DNA of 64,000 nt from Asparagopsis taxiformis (GCA_030407315.1 JALQPE010002551.1:62001-126000), one strand, 5' to 3'; shown: positions 10,093 through 21,925, numbered from the stretch's first letter. A program made the numbers and translations. Notes: generated by a model not told the origin, from the letters alone.

Positions 10093-11073
10093 AGGATACA
10101 GAGATGGAAACAGGGATTTCCAGAATCTGTCGTTTAAGTAGTACTCTGCGGGCGGAAAAAGGACATGTATGAGAACAATAGAGGGATAAATTTGAAACAA
10201 AGCGGTGCAATGTGAGGCCCAGAAAAACGATGCCTAGGGTGCAAATTACGCTTAGAAGCACATGATCTGGCAGAACAGCCCCACATGATCGCATCTTCGA
10301 CTGCCTTTTATGGTCTATAATGACGTCATCACTACAGAAATATAGGAAAAACACTAGCATATGGGGCCTACAGAAAAGGGGGAGGTGAGGAGTAAGAAAA
10401 ATGGCGCACTTTCCTGGACGAGGAGTCCGCGCTTCCAGTGATGATGTGGATGGTATATATCAATGACGTCATTGCATACTCTGAGCACACTTGGCAGGCA
10501 GTCAAAGCGGGCCACGTAGATGGTGGCGGTTAGGAAATAGCAGTGTGGAAGAAATTTTATAATTTTCATGTTGCAAGCGAGCAGTGAATCTGCATTTTAA
10601 TAAATAAATATATGCTAATTTAAGATATCACACCGAGTACGATTAAACGAGAGATCATGTTTTCACCTCGTGAATAGGGCCTAGAATATGGTAGAGTATA
10701 CAACTAGGAACTACGTGTATGAGAAAATCAGATTCGGTATTAGTGCTTAGAGCATCACCGCGTAATAAACGTAAATGGATACGTCTTTGACAGGTCTGTC
10801 TTGAGGGAATGCGATACAAGATAGCAGAACCATTTTGAGTAGGTCCAGCCCGGATATAATAGCAATAATTCAGCAGAAAGTAATAAGCATAGGACAAATC
10901 ATTGTGGTGAACCAGTTCATCTGATCGAATGAAACCCTCGAAAGGTTTCGTAACGGTTGAATGTAGTGGCAGAGAAGTAGCGGAGAAGATTAATTCTCCC
11001 TCAGCTAGCGAGACAATCATCACTACTGCCCAGTCCAGTTCGCCTGAAATGCAAGTTGACCCTCACAAAGTGA

Positions 11074-11607
11074 ATGTCAGAGGTTGTTCACAAGTGGTTG
11101 AAGAAGTCTGCAACGATGGAGCAATTCTTGCGAACAGATTTGGTAGCAGAAAACTCGAAAGGGGTCGGGGATATTGATCATCGCATTGAAGAGCGCATTT
11201 TATTCGTCCTTGTTGACTTTCATGACGACTTGATAGACAGAAGCAGTCTGAGAACCAAGAATGGGATGTTTACAAACAGTTTTGATGACAAACTGGAATA
11301 TGCTACGGGGACAAAGGCAATGCATCTTACCAAGGCCGAAGAGGAAAGAGAACGGAGTCGAATGAAAACAAGTCCAGATTGGATAAGAAGCGAAGAAGAT
11401 AACCCAAGATTCTCTGAACCCGGTATGCCTGATAAAAACAATGAGACTGAGCCTCCCCTGGAAAAGAATAGGAGATTCACTGCAGGGAAACGAACGACTG
11501 GAGAAGAAGCACTAGTTTTCACTGATGAGCAAGAAAACTCCCTTTCAGACGGCACATTTCCTGAAAAACTATTTGAGATGTTGCCGTTATGCATTCCTTC
11601 CAGCTAG
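11074..11607 (+). CDS. hypothetical, 177 codons
   Basis: ATG-started frame just outside R2 copy 1. The product is hydrophilic and rich in Glu, Lys, Arg and Ser, with no domain I recognise. A second frame (10929-11177) overlaps its start in another phase and could be an upstream exon. Codon-level quality is only moderate, and nothing nearby supports a function. It might be a chance frame or a worn gene remnant. Confidence 0.25.
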   Translation: MSEVVHKWLKKSATMEQFLRTDLVAENSKGVGDIDHRIEERILFVLVDFHDDLIDRSSLRTKNGMFTNSFDDKLEYATGTKAMHLTKAEEERERSRMKTSPDWIRSEEDNPRFSEPGMPDKNNETEPPLEKNRRFTAGKRTTGEEALVFTDEQENSLSDGTFPEKLFEMLPLCIPSS

Positions 11608-11799
11608 AGAGTGAAGTATTGTATCGCAGGAGATATAAAATACTGAGCTCCTTATGAGCAAGAGAGGAAACGATGGCGGGTGGCACTGGAATAGAACGAG
11701 AAGGCGATGAGCGTAATGACGCATTCGTCTTCGTCTGCAACATTGAGAGGATCAGGAAGGCTTACGGAGGAGGCAGTTTCGGCAGAGCGCCGACAGAAA

Positions 11800-12155
11800 A
11801 GTCATGGTAACGATCGTAGCGATGACTTTGTTCTGAGGCAACAAATTATTACAGCAGCCACGATTTTTACCCGGGAAAAAACTTTTCAGTAACTTTTTTA
11901 CCCGGTAAAAACTCCTCGGTCAATGTGATAGCAATGTTTCCTCACAGCAGCCAGGATTATTTTACCTGGTAAAAATTTCTTGGTGATTTTGTACCTGGTA
12001 AAAATTCTTGGTGATTTTTTTACCCGGTAAAACTTCTCCAGTCAGTGTAATGGCAACGTTTCCTTACAGCAAAGCCATCGTTACGATGAATTTGCTGTAA
12101 GGAAACGTTTCATTACAGCAGCCACAATTTTTTACCCGGTAAAAAATTCTCCGGT
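11800..12155. repeat. nested palindromes (TTACAG...CTGTAA and TTTTACCCGGTAAAA)
   Basis: Alternating short palindromes. One type is TTACAGCAAAGTCATCGT plus its complement (12062-12102, with two mismatches; a worn version near 11801). The other is an odd palindrome TTTTTACC-C-GGTAAAAA, seen near 11870, 11895, 11965, 11990, 12020 and 12130. Blocks are bounded by ATTACAG and CTGTAAT, so they nest inside each other. Confidence 0.75.
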
Positions 12156-13022
12156 CACTGTAATGGAGACCTTTCCTTACAGCAAAGTCATCGTAACGAT
12201 GACTTTGCTGTAGGCATCCCTTGTAAACGGCTTCTAGTGTAAGCGTCTGGGAGTTTAGTCACTCTCCCACCTTGGCAAGGATAGGAAGGGAAGTGTGAAG
12301 TCGGGAACATCGCGAGCGGTTTGTTTGGACGGGTGTTGATGGCTCTGGGGAGCATTCTGCGCTACGCTCAACCGGGTCTGGGCTGGATGCAATACATGGT
12401 ATGGCAGCAAGAGTGCACAAAATTTGTGCCACCATTTTCTCAAGGCAGAGACTCGGACGGGCGAAATCCGACCTCGCTGAAAAGAGCTAGAACAGGTCTG
12501 GAGTACATCCAAGACCGCTGGAAAGGTACTATCAGAAATTTTCCTGAGCATGCGAGGGGCTTTCCTCACCGAAATCGAGCATAGCGGTTCTGCGACCAAA
12601 GCTTACTCATGAAGGAGGTAGGGTGCTGGGTACCACACCAACCATAGCTACTTACATTTGCAGTGTACTCTAGCGATCTAGTTAGTATTCTACTTCCTCA
12701 CTGTACAATGATTTTCAGGAAGTTGGATATGCTCTGGGCCTGGCACAGGAGAGGAAGAAGGAAGGGTAGGCATGCAGAAGTATACAGGCAGTAGTATGTG
12801 AAGACTATGGCAGTGGTAGAGAAATATTGCATGCACCACAGGGGCGGGCAGAGTGACACTAGAGACGTGGTGCGCAGGGCAAAGGGAGGTGGAGATGATG
12901 GAGGACAACAGACATGAGAGCGAGGGTTGAGACCAACGGCTTACAGATGGAGCAGTTTACTAGGGATGCTTACAGCAAAGTCATCGTTACGATGACTTTG
13001 CTGTAAGGAAAGGTTTCATTAC
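12155..13022. mobile_element. non-autonomous TIR element, copy A
   Basis: About 0.83 kb bounded by inverted terminal repeats of roughly 75-100 bp. Each TIR contains the 37-bp palindrome based on TTACAGCAAAGTCATCGT, then CATCCCTGGTAAACTGCC-type sequence and CTGTAAGCGG on the left, mirrored on the right (CCGCTTACAG ... GCAGTTTAC). The interior has only small frames and no transposase. It is the first of three head-to-tail copies. Confidence 0.7.
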
Positions 13023-13083
13023 AGTAGCCATGATTTCTTTACCGGGTAAAAAATTCTTCGGCCACTGTAATTAAAACATTTTC

Positions 13084-13907
13084 TTACAGCAAAGTCATCG
13101 TAACGATGACTTTGCTGTAAGCATCCCTGGTAAACTGCCTCAGCTGTAAGCGGCTGGGAGCTTGGTCCCTCCCTCACCTTGGGAAGGGTGAGCAAGGGAT
13201 TCTGAAGCCGGAAAACATGGCAAAGGGATGGTTTGGACGGCTGTTGGCGGCGTTGGGGAGCACTCTGCGTCGTGCTCACCCGGTCTGGGCTGGGTACCCT
13301 ATCTGGTACGGCGGCAGGAGTGCACAAAATATGAAACACAATTTTCGCAAGAGTGAAATTCTGACTGTCGAAACTCAACCTCCCTAAAATGAACTAGAGC
13401 TCGCGTGAGCACCTCCACGACGTCTGGAAAGGTACTGACAGCACGTTTTCGGAGCATGGGCGTAGCTGTCCTCTCTGAGATCAAGCATAGAGTATCCGTG
13501 GCCAGATTCTATTCCTAGTGCCATGTGGCACAGTGACCACACCGAATTACCCTTTTTAGCACACTATAGATTTGTGCTACTAGGAATCTAGCTGTCTTCT
13601 ATACTAATATAGTTGGTAAGTAGGCAAGCCTAGGATTGTAGGACTATCAGGAAGGATGTGAGGTTAGGTATGCAGCAACATGAAGGGGATAGTATGAGTA
13701 GACTATGGCGGTGGTAGGCAAGGATTGCACTCACCGAAGGGTCGGCTGGAGTGACACCGGAGTCGACATAGATGGGAGGTTGGGATAGGCTGGGATGAAG
13801 GAAGACAAGAGACATGAGAGAGAGGGTGAAGCCAGACCGCTTACAGCTGAGGCAGTTTACCGAGGGTGCTGACAGCAAAGTCATCGTTACGATGACTTTG
13901 TTGTAAG
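13084..13907. mobile_element. non-autonomous TIR element, copy B
   Basis: Same structure as the copy at 12155-13022, with left TIR palindrome 13084-13121 and right TIR palindrome 13870-13907. The interior is clearly homologous (start GGGAGCTTGGTCCCTCCC, end GACATGAGAGAGAGGGTG). It is separated from copy A by a 76-bp block that is itself bounded by ATTACAG/CTGTAAT. The small frames inside are not conserved between copies, so they are not treated as genes. Confidence 0.7.
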
Positions 13908-14147
13908 AAAAGAAAACATTACAGCAGGCATGATTTTTCACCCGGTAAAAAAATTCTTGGTGATTTTTTACCCGGTAAAAATTCTTCGCCCACTGTAATG
14001 TTTCCTTTTCTTACAGCAAAGTCATCGTAACGATGACTTTGCTGTAAGTAAACGTTTCATTACAGTAGCCACGATTTTTTACCCGGTAAAAAATTCCTGG
14101 TGATTTTTTTACCCGGTAAAATCCTTCGCCCACTGTAATGTTTTCTT

Positions 14148-14940
14148 TTCTTACAGAAAAGTCATCGTAACGATGACTTTGCTGTAAGCATCCCTGGTAA
14201 ACTGCCTCAGCTGTAAGTGGCAGGGGAGCTTGGTCCCTTTCTTACCTTGGGAAGGGTGAGACAGGAATTGTGAAGTCGAGAACATTGTGGAAGGATGGTT
14301 TCGACGGCTTCGGGCGGCTTTGAAGAGCAATCTGTGTCTTGTTCACCCAGCCTGAACTACCAAAAAATTTCAGTTTTGCGAGAGGAGCACGCAAAATTAC
14401 AACCACCATGGTGGTGGGAAAATGCATTTTCTCACGACAGAGATTCTGGCGGTCGAAATTCAAACTCGTTAAAATGGACTAGAGTTGGTGTGAACACCTC
14501 CAGGACCTTTAGAAAGGTACTACCTGCACATTTTCCGAGGCTACAAGAAGCTGGTCTCTCCAATATCAAGCATAGATTATCGGTGCGTAAAATCTACTCC
14601 TGGTGCTGTGTAGCACATTGACTATACAAAACCGTCCGTTTCCCGTTATAATAAACTATACTCTCAAGAAGGAATGAATCTAGATATTCACTTTACATCG
14701 ATGGTTATGAAGTAGGTTAGCCTAGGATTGAAGGACAGAAGGTAAAGGATAGGATGGTAGGCGTGGGGTAAAATGAAGGTGGTGGTATGAGTAGAATATG
14801 GAAGTGGTAGACAGGAATGTAATGCACAGGAGGGGCGTGTGAAGTGACACCAGAGGCGCGGTGCGTCACAGGAAGGGAGACTGGAATGATGAAGGAGGAT
14901 TAGAGACATGAGAGATAGGTTGTTGAGGCATGCTTCCAGC
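14148..14940. mobile_element. non-autonomous TIR element, copy C, right end lost
   Basis: The left TIR with palindrome 14150-14188 and the homologous interior are present, through GACATGAGAGATAGG at about 14905. After that the expected right TIR is missing and unrelated sequence begins (CATGCTTCCAGCTC). Between copies B and C, 13908-14147 holds further ACCCGGT palindromes and one more 37-bp palindrome (14012-14050). Confidence 0.65.
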
Positions 14941-15109
14941 TCTATTATATAATTACATTGCTCCTCTATAGGCTACGCAATCCATTCCAGCAGTTTTAGT
15001 AAAAATGGACTATATGAATGTTTCATTTCAATATCAGCATTGTACAGTTGAGCCTCTTCAAGGTCCGAAAACTTGTCCAGAGTACGCTTCCAGGCCACTT
15101 GAAGGCATC

Positions 15110-15790
15110 CAGAACACTTGCACTTCGTTCTTACAAAGTTCAATTTTGGCTATCACATCTCCAGTTGTGGGAGTCTGGTGACCAAAAATCGATGCATTCT
15201 GGAATCCCTACAACGCAAGTCAGCAGCTTTACGGACGCATAAAACACTTTTCCGTACTCCCTAGAGCCACTCCAGCCCTTACGGATCACTTGCACTTCGT
15301 TCCGACAAAGTTCAATTTTGGCCATCACATCTCCAGTTGTGAGAATCTGGCGAGCAAAAATTACTGAACTCCGGAAGCTCTACCTCGCAAGCCACCAGCT
15401 TTCAGGGCGAATAAAACCGGTTACAGTACTCCCCAGACCCACTCCAACCCTCCCAGACCACTTGCACTTCGTTCCGACAAAGTTCACTTTTGGCCATCAC
15501 ATCTCCAGTTGTGGGAATCTGGTGACCAAAAATCGATGTATTCTGTCGGCCCTAGCGCGCAAGCCGGAAGCTCTACGAACGCATAGAACACTTTTCCGTA
15601 CTCACTAGAGCCACTCCAACCCTTACGGATCACTTCCACATCATTCGGACATAGTTCAATTTTGGCCATCACATCTCCAGTTGTGAGAATCTGGTGACCG
15701 AAAATCGATGAATTCTACCAGCCCTACCATGCAAGCCAGAAGCTTTGAGTGTAATTAAAACACGTTTTAGTGCTTCCTAGAACCACCCCA
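15110..15790 (+). repeat. 172-bp tandem repeat, 4 copies
   Basis: Four degenerate head-to-tail units. The conserved core CATCACATCTCCAGTTGTG recurs at about 15152, 15324, 15496 and 15668, a constant 172-bp spacing, preceded each time by CAAAGTTCAATTTTGGC or a near match. Since 172 is not a multiple of three and units differ by indels, coding use is unlikely. Confidence 0.8.
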
Positions 15791-15894
15791 ACCCTTCCAG
15801 ACCACTTTGCAGCCTTTTTTGCGGGGTCCGAAATCGTCTCCTTCTTCTTCCCGAGTGAGAAACATCAGTCCCTCCCATATGCTTACAGAGAAGT

Positions 15895-16060
15895 TGGTTT
15901 ACCATGGTTTCTTACAGCAAAGTCATCGTAACGATGACTTTGCTGTAAGCAACCGCGGTAAACTGCCTTTGCTGTAAGGAAACTGAATAGCAGTTCCGAC
16001 AGCTTGTCCTGAGAAAGCAAATCCGCCTTAACGATGACTTTGCTGTAAGAAAACAGAGTA
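15895..16060. repeat. orphan copies of the TTACAG palindrome
   Basis: A perfect 37-bp palindrome at 15912-15949 and a half copy at about 16027-16050, each followed by TIR-like sequence (GTAAACTGCC, CTGTAAGGAAAC). Probably debris of the same TIR family as the three tandem elements upstream. Confidence 0.65.
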
Positions 16061-16245
16061 ATTACAGTTCCGACAGCTTGTCCCGAAGACCCATTCTCCC
16101 GCACAAGTTTATGGTCTGTTACCTTCTTCAGAGCTCTATTGACGTTCCCAGTCTGAAGTGTCGTACCACTTGATCCTCACTCTTGTACTATATTTGTATG
16201 GATAAATACATTAGAATCATCGTTGCTGGACAGCATCTTTTCTGT

Positions 16246-16868
16246 TTATTGTTGGTGATAAATCGGTACCGAGGGTTCAAATGCTGCTGTTCCATAGTTG
16301 ACAGTAAAGTCGTTGCGAACAGATGCATACAAGTACCTCTTCCTACATGTGCGCAGCGCGGACATGAAACTCAATCCCAATATGATATTATCACTCAATA
16401 TGGCGACTAGCAATCCATCCTCATCTCTCGGTAACAACTCCTTCGCCGTTTCGCCGAAAACCTTTTCCGTCATCCCCATTAAGCCGTCCAGAATGGACTG
16501 ATAAACCCCAAACTTGTGCACCCCACGATGCAGACTTGCAAACGCGATAAATCGGCGTCCAATCAAGCCCGAAATGAGACCTGTTCCCTCATTGTAGAGC
16601 TTTGCAGCTGCGTACCACACATGCAAACCACCCAACGAAACCTTACTAGACTGGTTGCCTCCAACCTGTCATTCTCTGCAACAATTCTTTTCACTCACAT
16701 CTTCGAAGATGTTGGCCTATCGGCCAATGTGAAGCCTCCGAGTACGATAACATCATGCGTGTTGTCCGTATTCATCATAGTTGCAGGCACTAATAATTCG
16801 CCACTCGAAGCTGCTGCCGTTGCTTGCAGTTCATCTAAAACATATGTAAAGTCTTCTTCTGAACCCTG
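16246..16868 (-). CDS. unrecognised gene fragment, probably two exons
   Basis: A minus-strand frame of about 130 codons (16635-16246, ending in a stop) has good protein-like composition with no ATG at its start; it reads as a C-terminal exon containing GLHVWYAAAKLYNEG and LYASVRNDF. Upstream, 16868-16695 is open in another phase (GSEEDFTYVLDEL ... LADRPTSSK) and ends at a GTGAGT donor, so the two probably join across a short intron near 16640-16695. No family recognised. There is no clear promoter or start, so the gene may be truncated on its 5' side by the repeat-rich DNA at 16.9-17.4 kb. Confidence 0.35.
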
Positions 16869-17039
16869 AAGCCCATGAGCGATCGCTCGAGGATGAGTAG
16901 TTCTGTGGGAGGTGGGCGTAGGAGCGCGTCAGGTGGCGGAATGAAGGGTGGAGACGCTGCAGCATCCATTGATGGTGTAGTGAAAATGCGGGAGGCAGAC
17001 GCACGGCAACATTCATCACACTACTGAGTTTGAGATCAA

Positions 17040-17400
17040 AAAATGTAGTAAATTTACTGCCTGAGGCAGTAAAAATCACTGCCTGAACAATGTAGTGCCT
17101 GAGGCAGTAAAATTACTATTTTAATTTTTTCAGTTCTAGTGCCGCAGGCAGTAAAATACAAAATTTCCTGGCAGTACAGTATGTAGCAGAATGCAGTACT
17201 GTACGATAGCAAATTCTAGTAATTTTTGCTGGTACCACAGGGCAGTAGTGCAATGCAGTGATTTTTGATGATTTCTGCAATGGAATGTACTGCCGTACAG
17301 TACTGCCCTGGCAAATGACCTGGCATTAGAATCAGGCAGTAAAATATACTGGCTCCGGCAGTGAATTGTACTGCCTGCAAGTACTGCCTTGATAGTAATT
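17040..17400. repeat. CAGGCAGT/ACTGCCTG word array
   Basis: Many short inverted repeats built from TACTGCC and GGCAGTA flanking AT-rich spacers such as AAAAATCA and AAAATTTAC. Related to the CAGACAGT arrays at 8.7, 34-35, 45 and 53.7 kb. Confidence 0.7.
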
Positions 17401-17710
17401 GGTGATTGGTATTTTCTGAGACTCAATATTGCAATAGTTGTCCAGGATAGGGTTGTACAATGTGTTCGCATGTGAGTTCAAGTAGAGAAGAGAGGAAACT
17501 ATTCTGAAGCTACTAGTAGTGAGAAGTGTAGAGGATGCATGGTCACATGGAAACGACCGTTACAAAAAAGGTAGGAGAAAATCGGTCGTTTTCCGAGGAT
17601 ATGAGTAGAGTAGTTGGCATTATTTGTTACTATTGCTAGCATTCTCGTTGCAGGAAAAGCGTTTGGAGTGACACTCTGCGATTGGAACGAGAGGCGAAGT
17701 TTGACGGAAG

Positions 17711-19234
17711 ATGGAATCTCATCGTCGTGAGGAAAATCCAAATGACTTCCTAGCAGGGATTATCCGAGAGGGATTCAGGACAGTGACTGGGGAAGTTCGT
17801 CGTATTGGGGAGAGGATGGATGAAATCGACGATGATCGAACGTCCCAACGCCAGCAAATCGAAAAGCTGATGAGTCGCGTCGAGTTAATAGTAACGGAAT
17901 TACAGGGTGTGAAAGACATCTGTGATGGTTTATTACAGCAGAGTCAGGGCAATTCGAAGAAGCGGATGACTGACAAGGACAGGGACCGGTTGCGCATCTC
18001 GCAGTCAGCAGAACTATCGTTTTCTTAAAATTTTCTGTGTGCAGTATTTGGAACTGTTGTACCTTTGCTGGTCGACAAGATTGATGCTGGGGCGACAATT
18101 TACACCAACCAAGGAATCTACGACCTCCGTGGTTGCAGGTTGCTCTCTGCAATGATGTTTGCAAAGCAGAGCAATGACAAGAGGGATGTGTTCCAATCCA
18201 ACACCGGCAAGAACAACATCGAGCTTCGATTCCAAGTGGTGATGTCTCTCCTGCGGAACATTCAGAAGGAAAAGTCGGGTACAGGCCGTACAGTGGAAGG
18301 CTCGAGCTCTGGACGCGATTCGAATGCGTTCAACGTCTGGAAGGAGAACAAGTACATTCCGGACAAAATAATCGAAGAAGTTGTCTATGGTGCCACTGGC
18401 GATGGCCGAAACCAGCCTGCAGGAAGCATTGACGGAGGGGCTAGGAAGCGGAGGAAAACAGATGGAAATGGTGGACAGTTGAGCAATCGTGAAATATCTT
18501 TGGCTGTTACGAAAGTTGCGCTGACAAAGGTGCTCGGTTTCCTGAAAAAGTCTAGAGAGCAGGTGCGCCATCGATTCCTTGTCGAACTGGGGTTCGCTCT
18601 AGTGCTGGAAACGGACGCCTCTATCACTTTCGAGTTTCCAACTCACGATCTAATTCGAGATATGGATGTTATCCCCGATACCCGTGTGACCAACGGAAAT
18701 CTAAGGCCTGAGGAACGGAAAGTTGTGGATGACAAGAATTCCGAGATCTTGATACAATTCATCGCTGAGCGGAAAGAGATGGTTGTCATCATTCAGTACG
18801 AAGTCGAGATATCGGGATGTGTGGCCAAAAGGATGATTCGAAGGAGAATCAATATCCTGGAGGTAGCCCTGAACACTGCAATTGCTTTCCTTCAATGCAC
18901 GAGTAGAATGGTTTTCCTGCGACGTTCCTGCAATTCACTCAGATTTGTCTATTCAATCGCTTCCGGGATTCTAGGAATTTTCAAGGTACAATCAGGTCAG
19001 ACCTTCGAAGAAAGTGTACAAGACGAGCTCAAACAATTAGGAAAGGCGATGTTGCCGAGTGAGCGAATCTGTAAGAGGCATCTCTGCGAAGATGTACTGA
19101 CAATTACTAACGAAAAATTCGATGAACAACACTTGGAACAACGTAGTACCGCGTTTGAGGAGGATAGCGGACATGGAAATGAAGAAGATGGGAGTGAAAG
19201 CTACGTTGAAGTTTTCCTTGATGAGGAAGATTGA
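17711..19234 (+). CDS. unrecognised nuclear-type protein, one internal stop or intron
   Basis: An ATG at 17711 opens a frame of 105 codons, very rich in charged residues and predicted to be coiled coil (RIGERMDEIDDDRTSQRQQI), that stops at 18026. The same phase reopens at once and runs 400 codons to 19234. Either an intron is present (an acceptor-like TTTTCTGTGTGCAG ends at 18044) or there is a nonsense change. The second part has a basic cluster GGARKRRKTDG, a helical region with LTKVLGFLKKSREQVRHRF, and an acidic C-terminus ending FLDEED. I do not recognise a family. The single phase on both sides and the long open frame argue that it was functional until recently. Confidence 0.5.
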
Positions 19235-19544
19235 TAATGGAAGCGTAGATGTAAAGTTTCACATCATTTGAAGTACAGCTATTACTACGAGAGAGACTTG
19301 GGAGAAATAAAAACCTTTAGATATGAACTGTCTAGGACATGAGTGGAAAAGGTGCACCCTAGCATGCTACGTACTACATGGTGTACTGGAAACAATAGCT
19401 ATCGTTCTTATTTTTCAGCTCACTCTGCGACTAGAAAGCGTCATGTCTACTACGGTTAAGAGTTTTAACCTGTCATTGAGCACGCCTCTAGTAGCTTCGG
19501 GGCCTGTACAGTCCTATCCAATGCCGTAGCTCCACCTGGCAGAG

Positions 19545-19705
19545 TAGTGGGGAAAATAATACCGGGTATTATTTTGAGGGATATTTTGCCAAGTGGCGGG
19601 CAATCATTGGTACCGACTACAGGCGATCCCTGGACGAAACCTAAGAATAATACCCGGTATTATTTTCAGGGATATTTTGCCAAGTGGAGGGCAATCATTG
19701 TTACA
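19545..19705 (+). repeat. two direct copies carrying AATAATACCCGGTATTATT-type palindromes
   Basis: Two units about 95 bp apart share AATAATACC-(C or G)GG-TATTATT, GGGATATTTTGCCAAGTGG and GGCAATCATTG. The palindromic core links them to the 118-bp arrays downstream. Confidence 0.7.
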
Positions 19706-20121
19706 GAATGCCGACAGTCCCTGGACGAAGAAACAGGCAAGAAAGATATGGAGCATGTATCGATCGATACCATCGAAGTAGTCGAAGTTGACTAATTCTG
19801 AACAGTCTTGTAGAATCATTTAGAAAAGATAGAACAACGTACGTTGAGTAAAACGTTTTACTCAGAGGTGACATCGTGTACGGTAGGATGGGGTACGTCT
19901 ACAGGAGAACTACTCTGTCCAACAATAACATCATGCCCAATTCTGTCTAGCTCGCTGCAGATGATGTGTCCGCTGAAGATGCAGGCTGGGTGGTTCAAGT
20001 ATGCGGTTCCCAAAAACTGTTCCTGGGAACTCGCTCGAAAGTTCTATATGAAAGAGGGCCCTGAACAGGTTTCCATGTCAATGTGAACGAGTCCGAATAC
20101 TTGAAATTGGTTTTGTCCGGC

Positions 20122-20163
20122 AGCTCAAAGTTCTCCATCATTAATGATGGAGAACTTTGAGCT
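20122..20163. repeat. perfect 42-bp palindrome without loop
   Basis: AGCTCAAAGTTCTCCATCATT is followed directly by its exact complement. Both arms are 21 bp with no mismatch and no spacer. No gene overlaps it. Confidence 0.9.
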
Positions 20164-20501
20164 TACTTAGAAGGACGCGAGCGTCCAGGAGTAAGAATAT
20201 CTGTAATTGACATAGTCTTACTCTTCAGATTCTCGAATCAGAACGATTGTTGTTACTCATTTCTCCAGATTACCTGTATACAGAGGACCCCACGATAACA
20301 GTCTTTGTAGATGAAACAGACTCTTCGTGAGCACCGTCTGGTAGAGTCCCCAAAATTATTATGACAGAGGACCCAGAATCTTGTCGTGTTTTCTTCAACT
20401 TGGAAATAGTATATTTTGTGAATATAGACATGGGAGGGGGTTAAGTACTGCATAGGTCGTAATATTTTCCAAAGTGGATTGATAGCTCTTTCCTCTCCCC
20501 A

Positions 20502-20921
20502 TTGAAAGTAATTAAGAGGATTTTAAGATCATTAGACGCACGCAATAGCCCATTACATATCGATCCATTCAGGATCAAAAGATATGTTGAGATTCGTGAA
20601 ATCGACTACAGGCTCGTCGACGTCATTAACGGGAGTATTCTCGCCTACAGCTATTCCGAAATCAACCCTAATAAGGGTCGGATCATTGAGGGCGAGATAG
20701 AGATAATGAATAGTGAACATACTCCCAGAACTGTAATCATACTCATAGTATATGATGGGCTTCCGGAGGACTATACAGTTCCTATGATTGAGTTGGAGTT
20801 CGACATGTCTCCAGCTACAAATGCATCTTTCCTTCTGGATACTGTAAAAGTTTCAATCCCAAATGAAATAGTATCCAAGCGAGAAAACATGACTCTCTCT
20901 TCGAACCCGCATCTTACTTGA
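20502..20921 (+). CDS. hypothetical fragment, 139 codons
   Basis: Open frame without an ATG near its start, so if real it is an internal or 3' piece. The product is beta-strand-like, alternating hydrophobic and charged residues (IEGEIEIMNSEH, MIELEFDMS) and ending with a stop. No family recognised. The stretches on each side (19.8-20.5 kb and 20.93-21.0 kb) hold only short frames. Confidence 0.25.
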   Translation: MKVIKRILRSLDARNSPLHIDPFRIKRYVEIREIDYRLVDVINGSILAYSYSEINPNKGRIIEGEIEIMNSEHTPRTVIILIVYDGLPEDYTVPMIELEFDMSPATNASFLLDTVKVSIPNEIVSKRENMTLSSNPHLT

Positions 20922-21007
20922 AGATGAACAGGATATTACAACCAATGACCGTCATGCAACCAAGCTGGATAGTTTCAACATTTCTCGAATACTAGACTGC
21001 ACTTAAA

Positions 21008-21482
21008 ATAACCTGGAACACGGCCATTGGCCAGGGACAGCCAGCCGACCGGGAGTCAATGACAGTGCTGCACCTGGCTTTTGGTATGGCAAAATAATAC
21101 CCGGTATTATTTTGGGTTTGCAAAGCCCAGGTGCACTACTGCCATTGGCCAGAGGCGGCGAGCCGACCGGGAGCCAATGGCAGAGCTGCACCTGGCTTTT
21201 GGTATGGCAAAACTATACCCGGTATTATTTTGGGTGTACCAGGTCCAGGTGCAGCAGTGCCATTGGTTGAAGTTGGCAGCAGTCAGCCAGCCAATAGCAG
21301 TGCTGCACCTGGATTTTGCCATGGCAAAACTATACCCAGTATTATTTTGGGTCTGCAAAGTCCAGGTGCAGCAGTTCCATTGGCAGAAATCGGTAAGCCG
21401 ACCGGTAGCCAATAGCAGTGCTGCACCTGGCTTTTGCCATGGCAAAACTATACCCGGTATTATTTTGGGTCTGGTTAGTCCA
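21008..21482 (+). repeat. 118-bp palindromic minisatellite, 4 units
   Basis: ACCCGGTATTATTTTGGGT-type cores lie at about 21097, 21212, 21330 (ACCCAGT) and 21448. Each unit also has CCAGGTGCA ... TGCACCTGG arms enclosing CCATTGGCC ... GCCAATGG, so every unit can fold into one large hairpin plus one small one. Confidence 0.85.
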
Positions 21483-21659
21483 GGCTTGGTCCTGAAAACG
21501 ATGGACTCGGAACTATGATTATCCCTAGCACTGCGCATACTGGCCCCCCTAGAGCGTGGCCAATATGTGCAATGGGAGTCCCATCTCGTCTGGTTATTGA
21601 GTGCATTGTACCGGTACAGACGAAACCAAGTACAAACTCGCCAAACCAGGCCTGGTTTC

Positions 21660-21850
21660 GCGAGTAGAAAATAATACCGGGTATAGATTCTAGGTTTCAT
21701 CGGCCAGGTGCAGTGCACTCATAGGCTGGATGAGCTGGCTTCAATGTGGCCAATGAGTGCATTGCACCTGTTTTGGTGAAGTGAAAATAATACCGGGTAT
21801 AGATTTTGGGCTTCACCGGCCAAGTGCAGTGCACTCATAGGCGTAATCAG
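21660..21850 (-). repeat. two inverted-orientation units of the same minisatellite superfamily
   Basis: AATAATACCGGGTATAGATT at about 21670 and 21788, spaced about 119 bp, with CCAGGTGCA/TGCACCTG arms. They lie in opposite orientation to the array just upstream and resemble the array at 31.5-31.9 kb. Confidence 0.75.
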
Positions 21851-21925
21851 CTGGCTCCTGTTCGACCAAGGAGTGTGGGAGAAATTTTCTAATCCTCGAA
21901 CTGCCACCAAGTCACACGGGACATG

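Larger units (their letters stand above)
8691..10955 (+). repeat. dispersed repeat R2, copy 1 (uninterrupted)
   Basis: Starts at CACTACGGTGTTGAAAAGG and ends near AAAGGTTTCGTAACGGTT. A second copy begins at 53721 and ends near 62540, but is split by the copia element at 54471-60885. The repeat holds CAGACAGT/ACTGTCTG words (8715-8900), a 35-bp minisatellite, an AT-rich middle, a long foldback and the start of a small frame (ATG at about 10719) that is open for 81 codons in copy 2 and broken here. The sequence GTGGTGGATGAGATGG at about 9289 is the intact, empty target site of the copia element found in copy 2. Confidence 0.8.
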
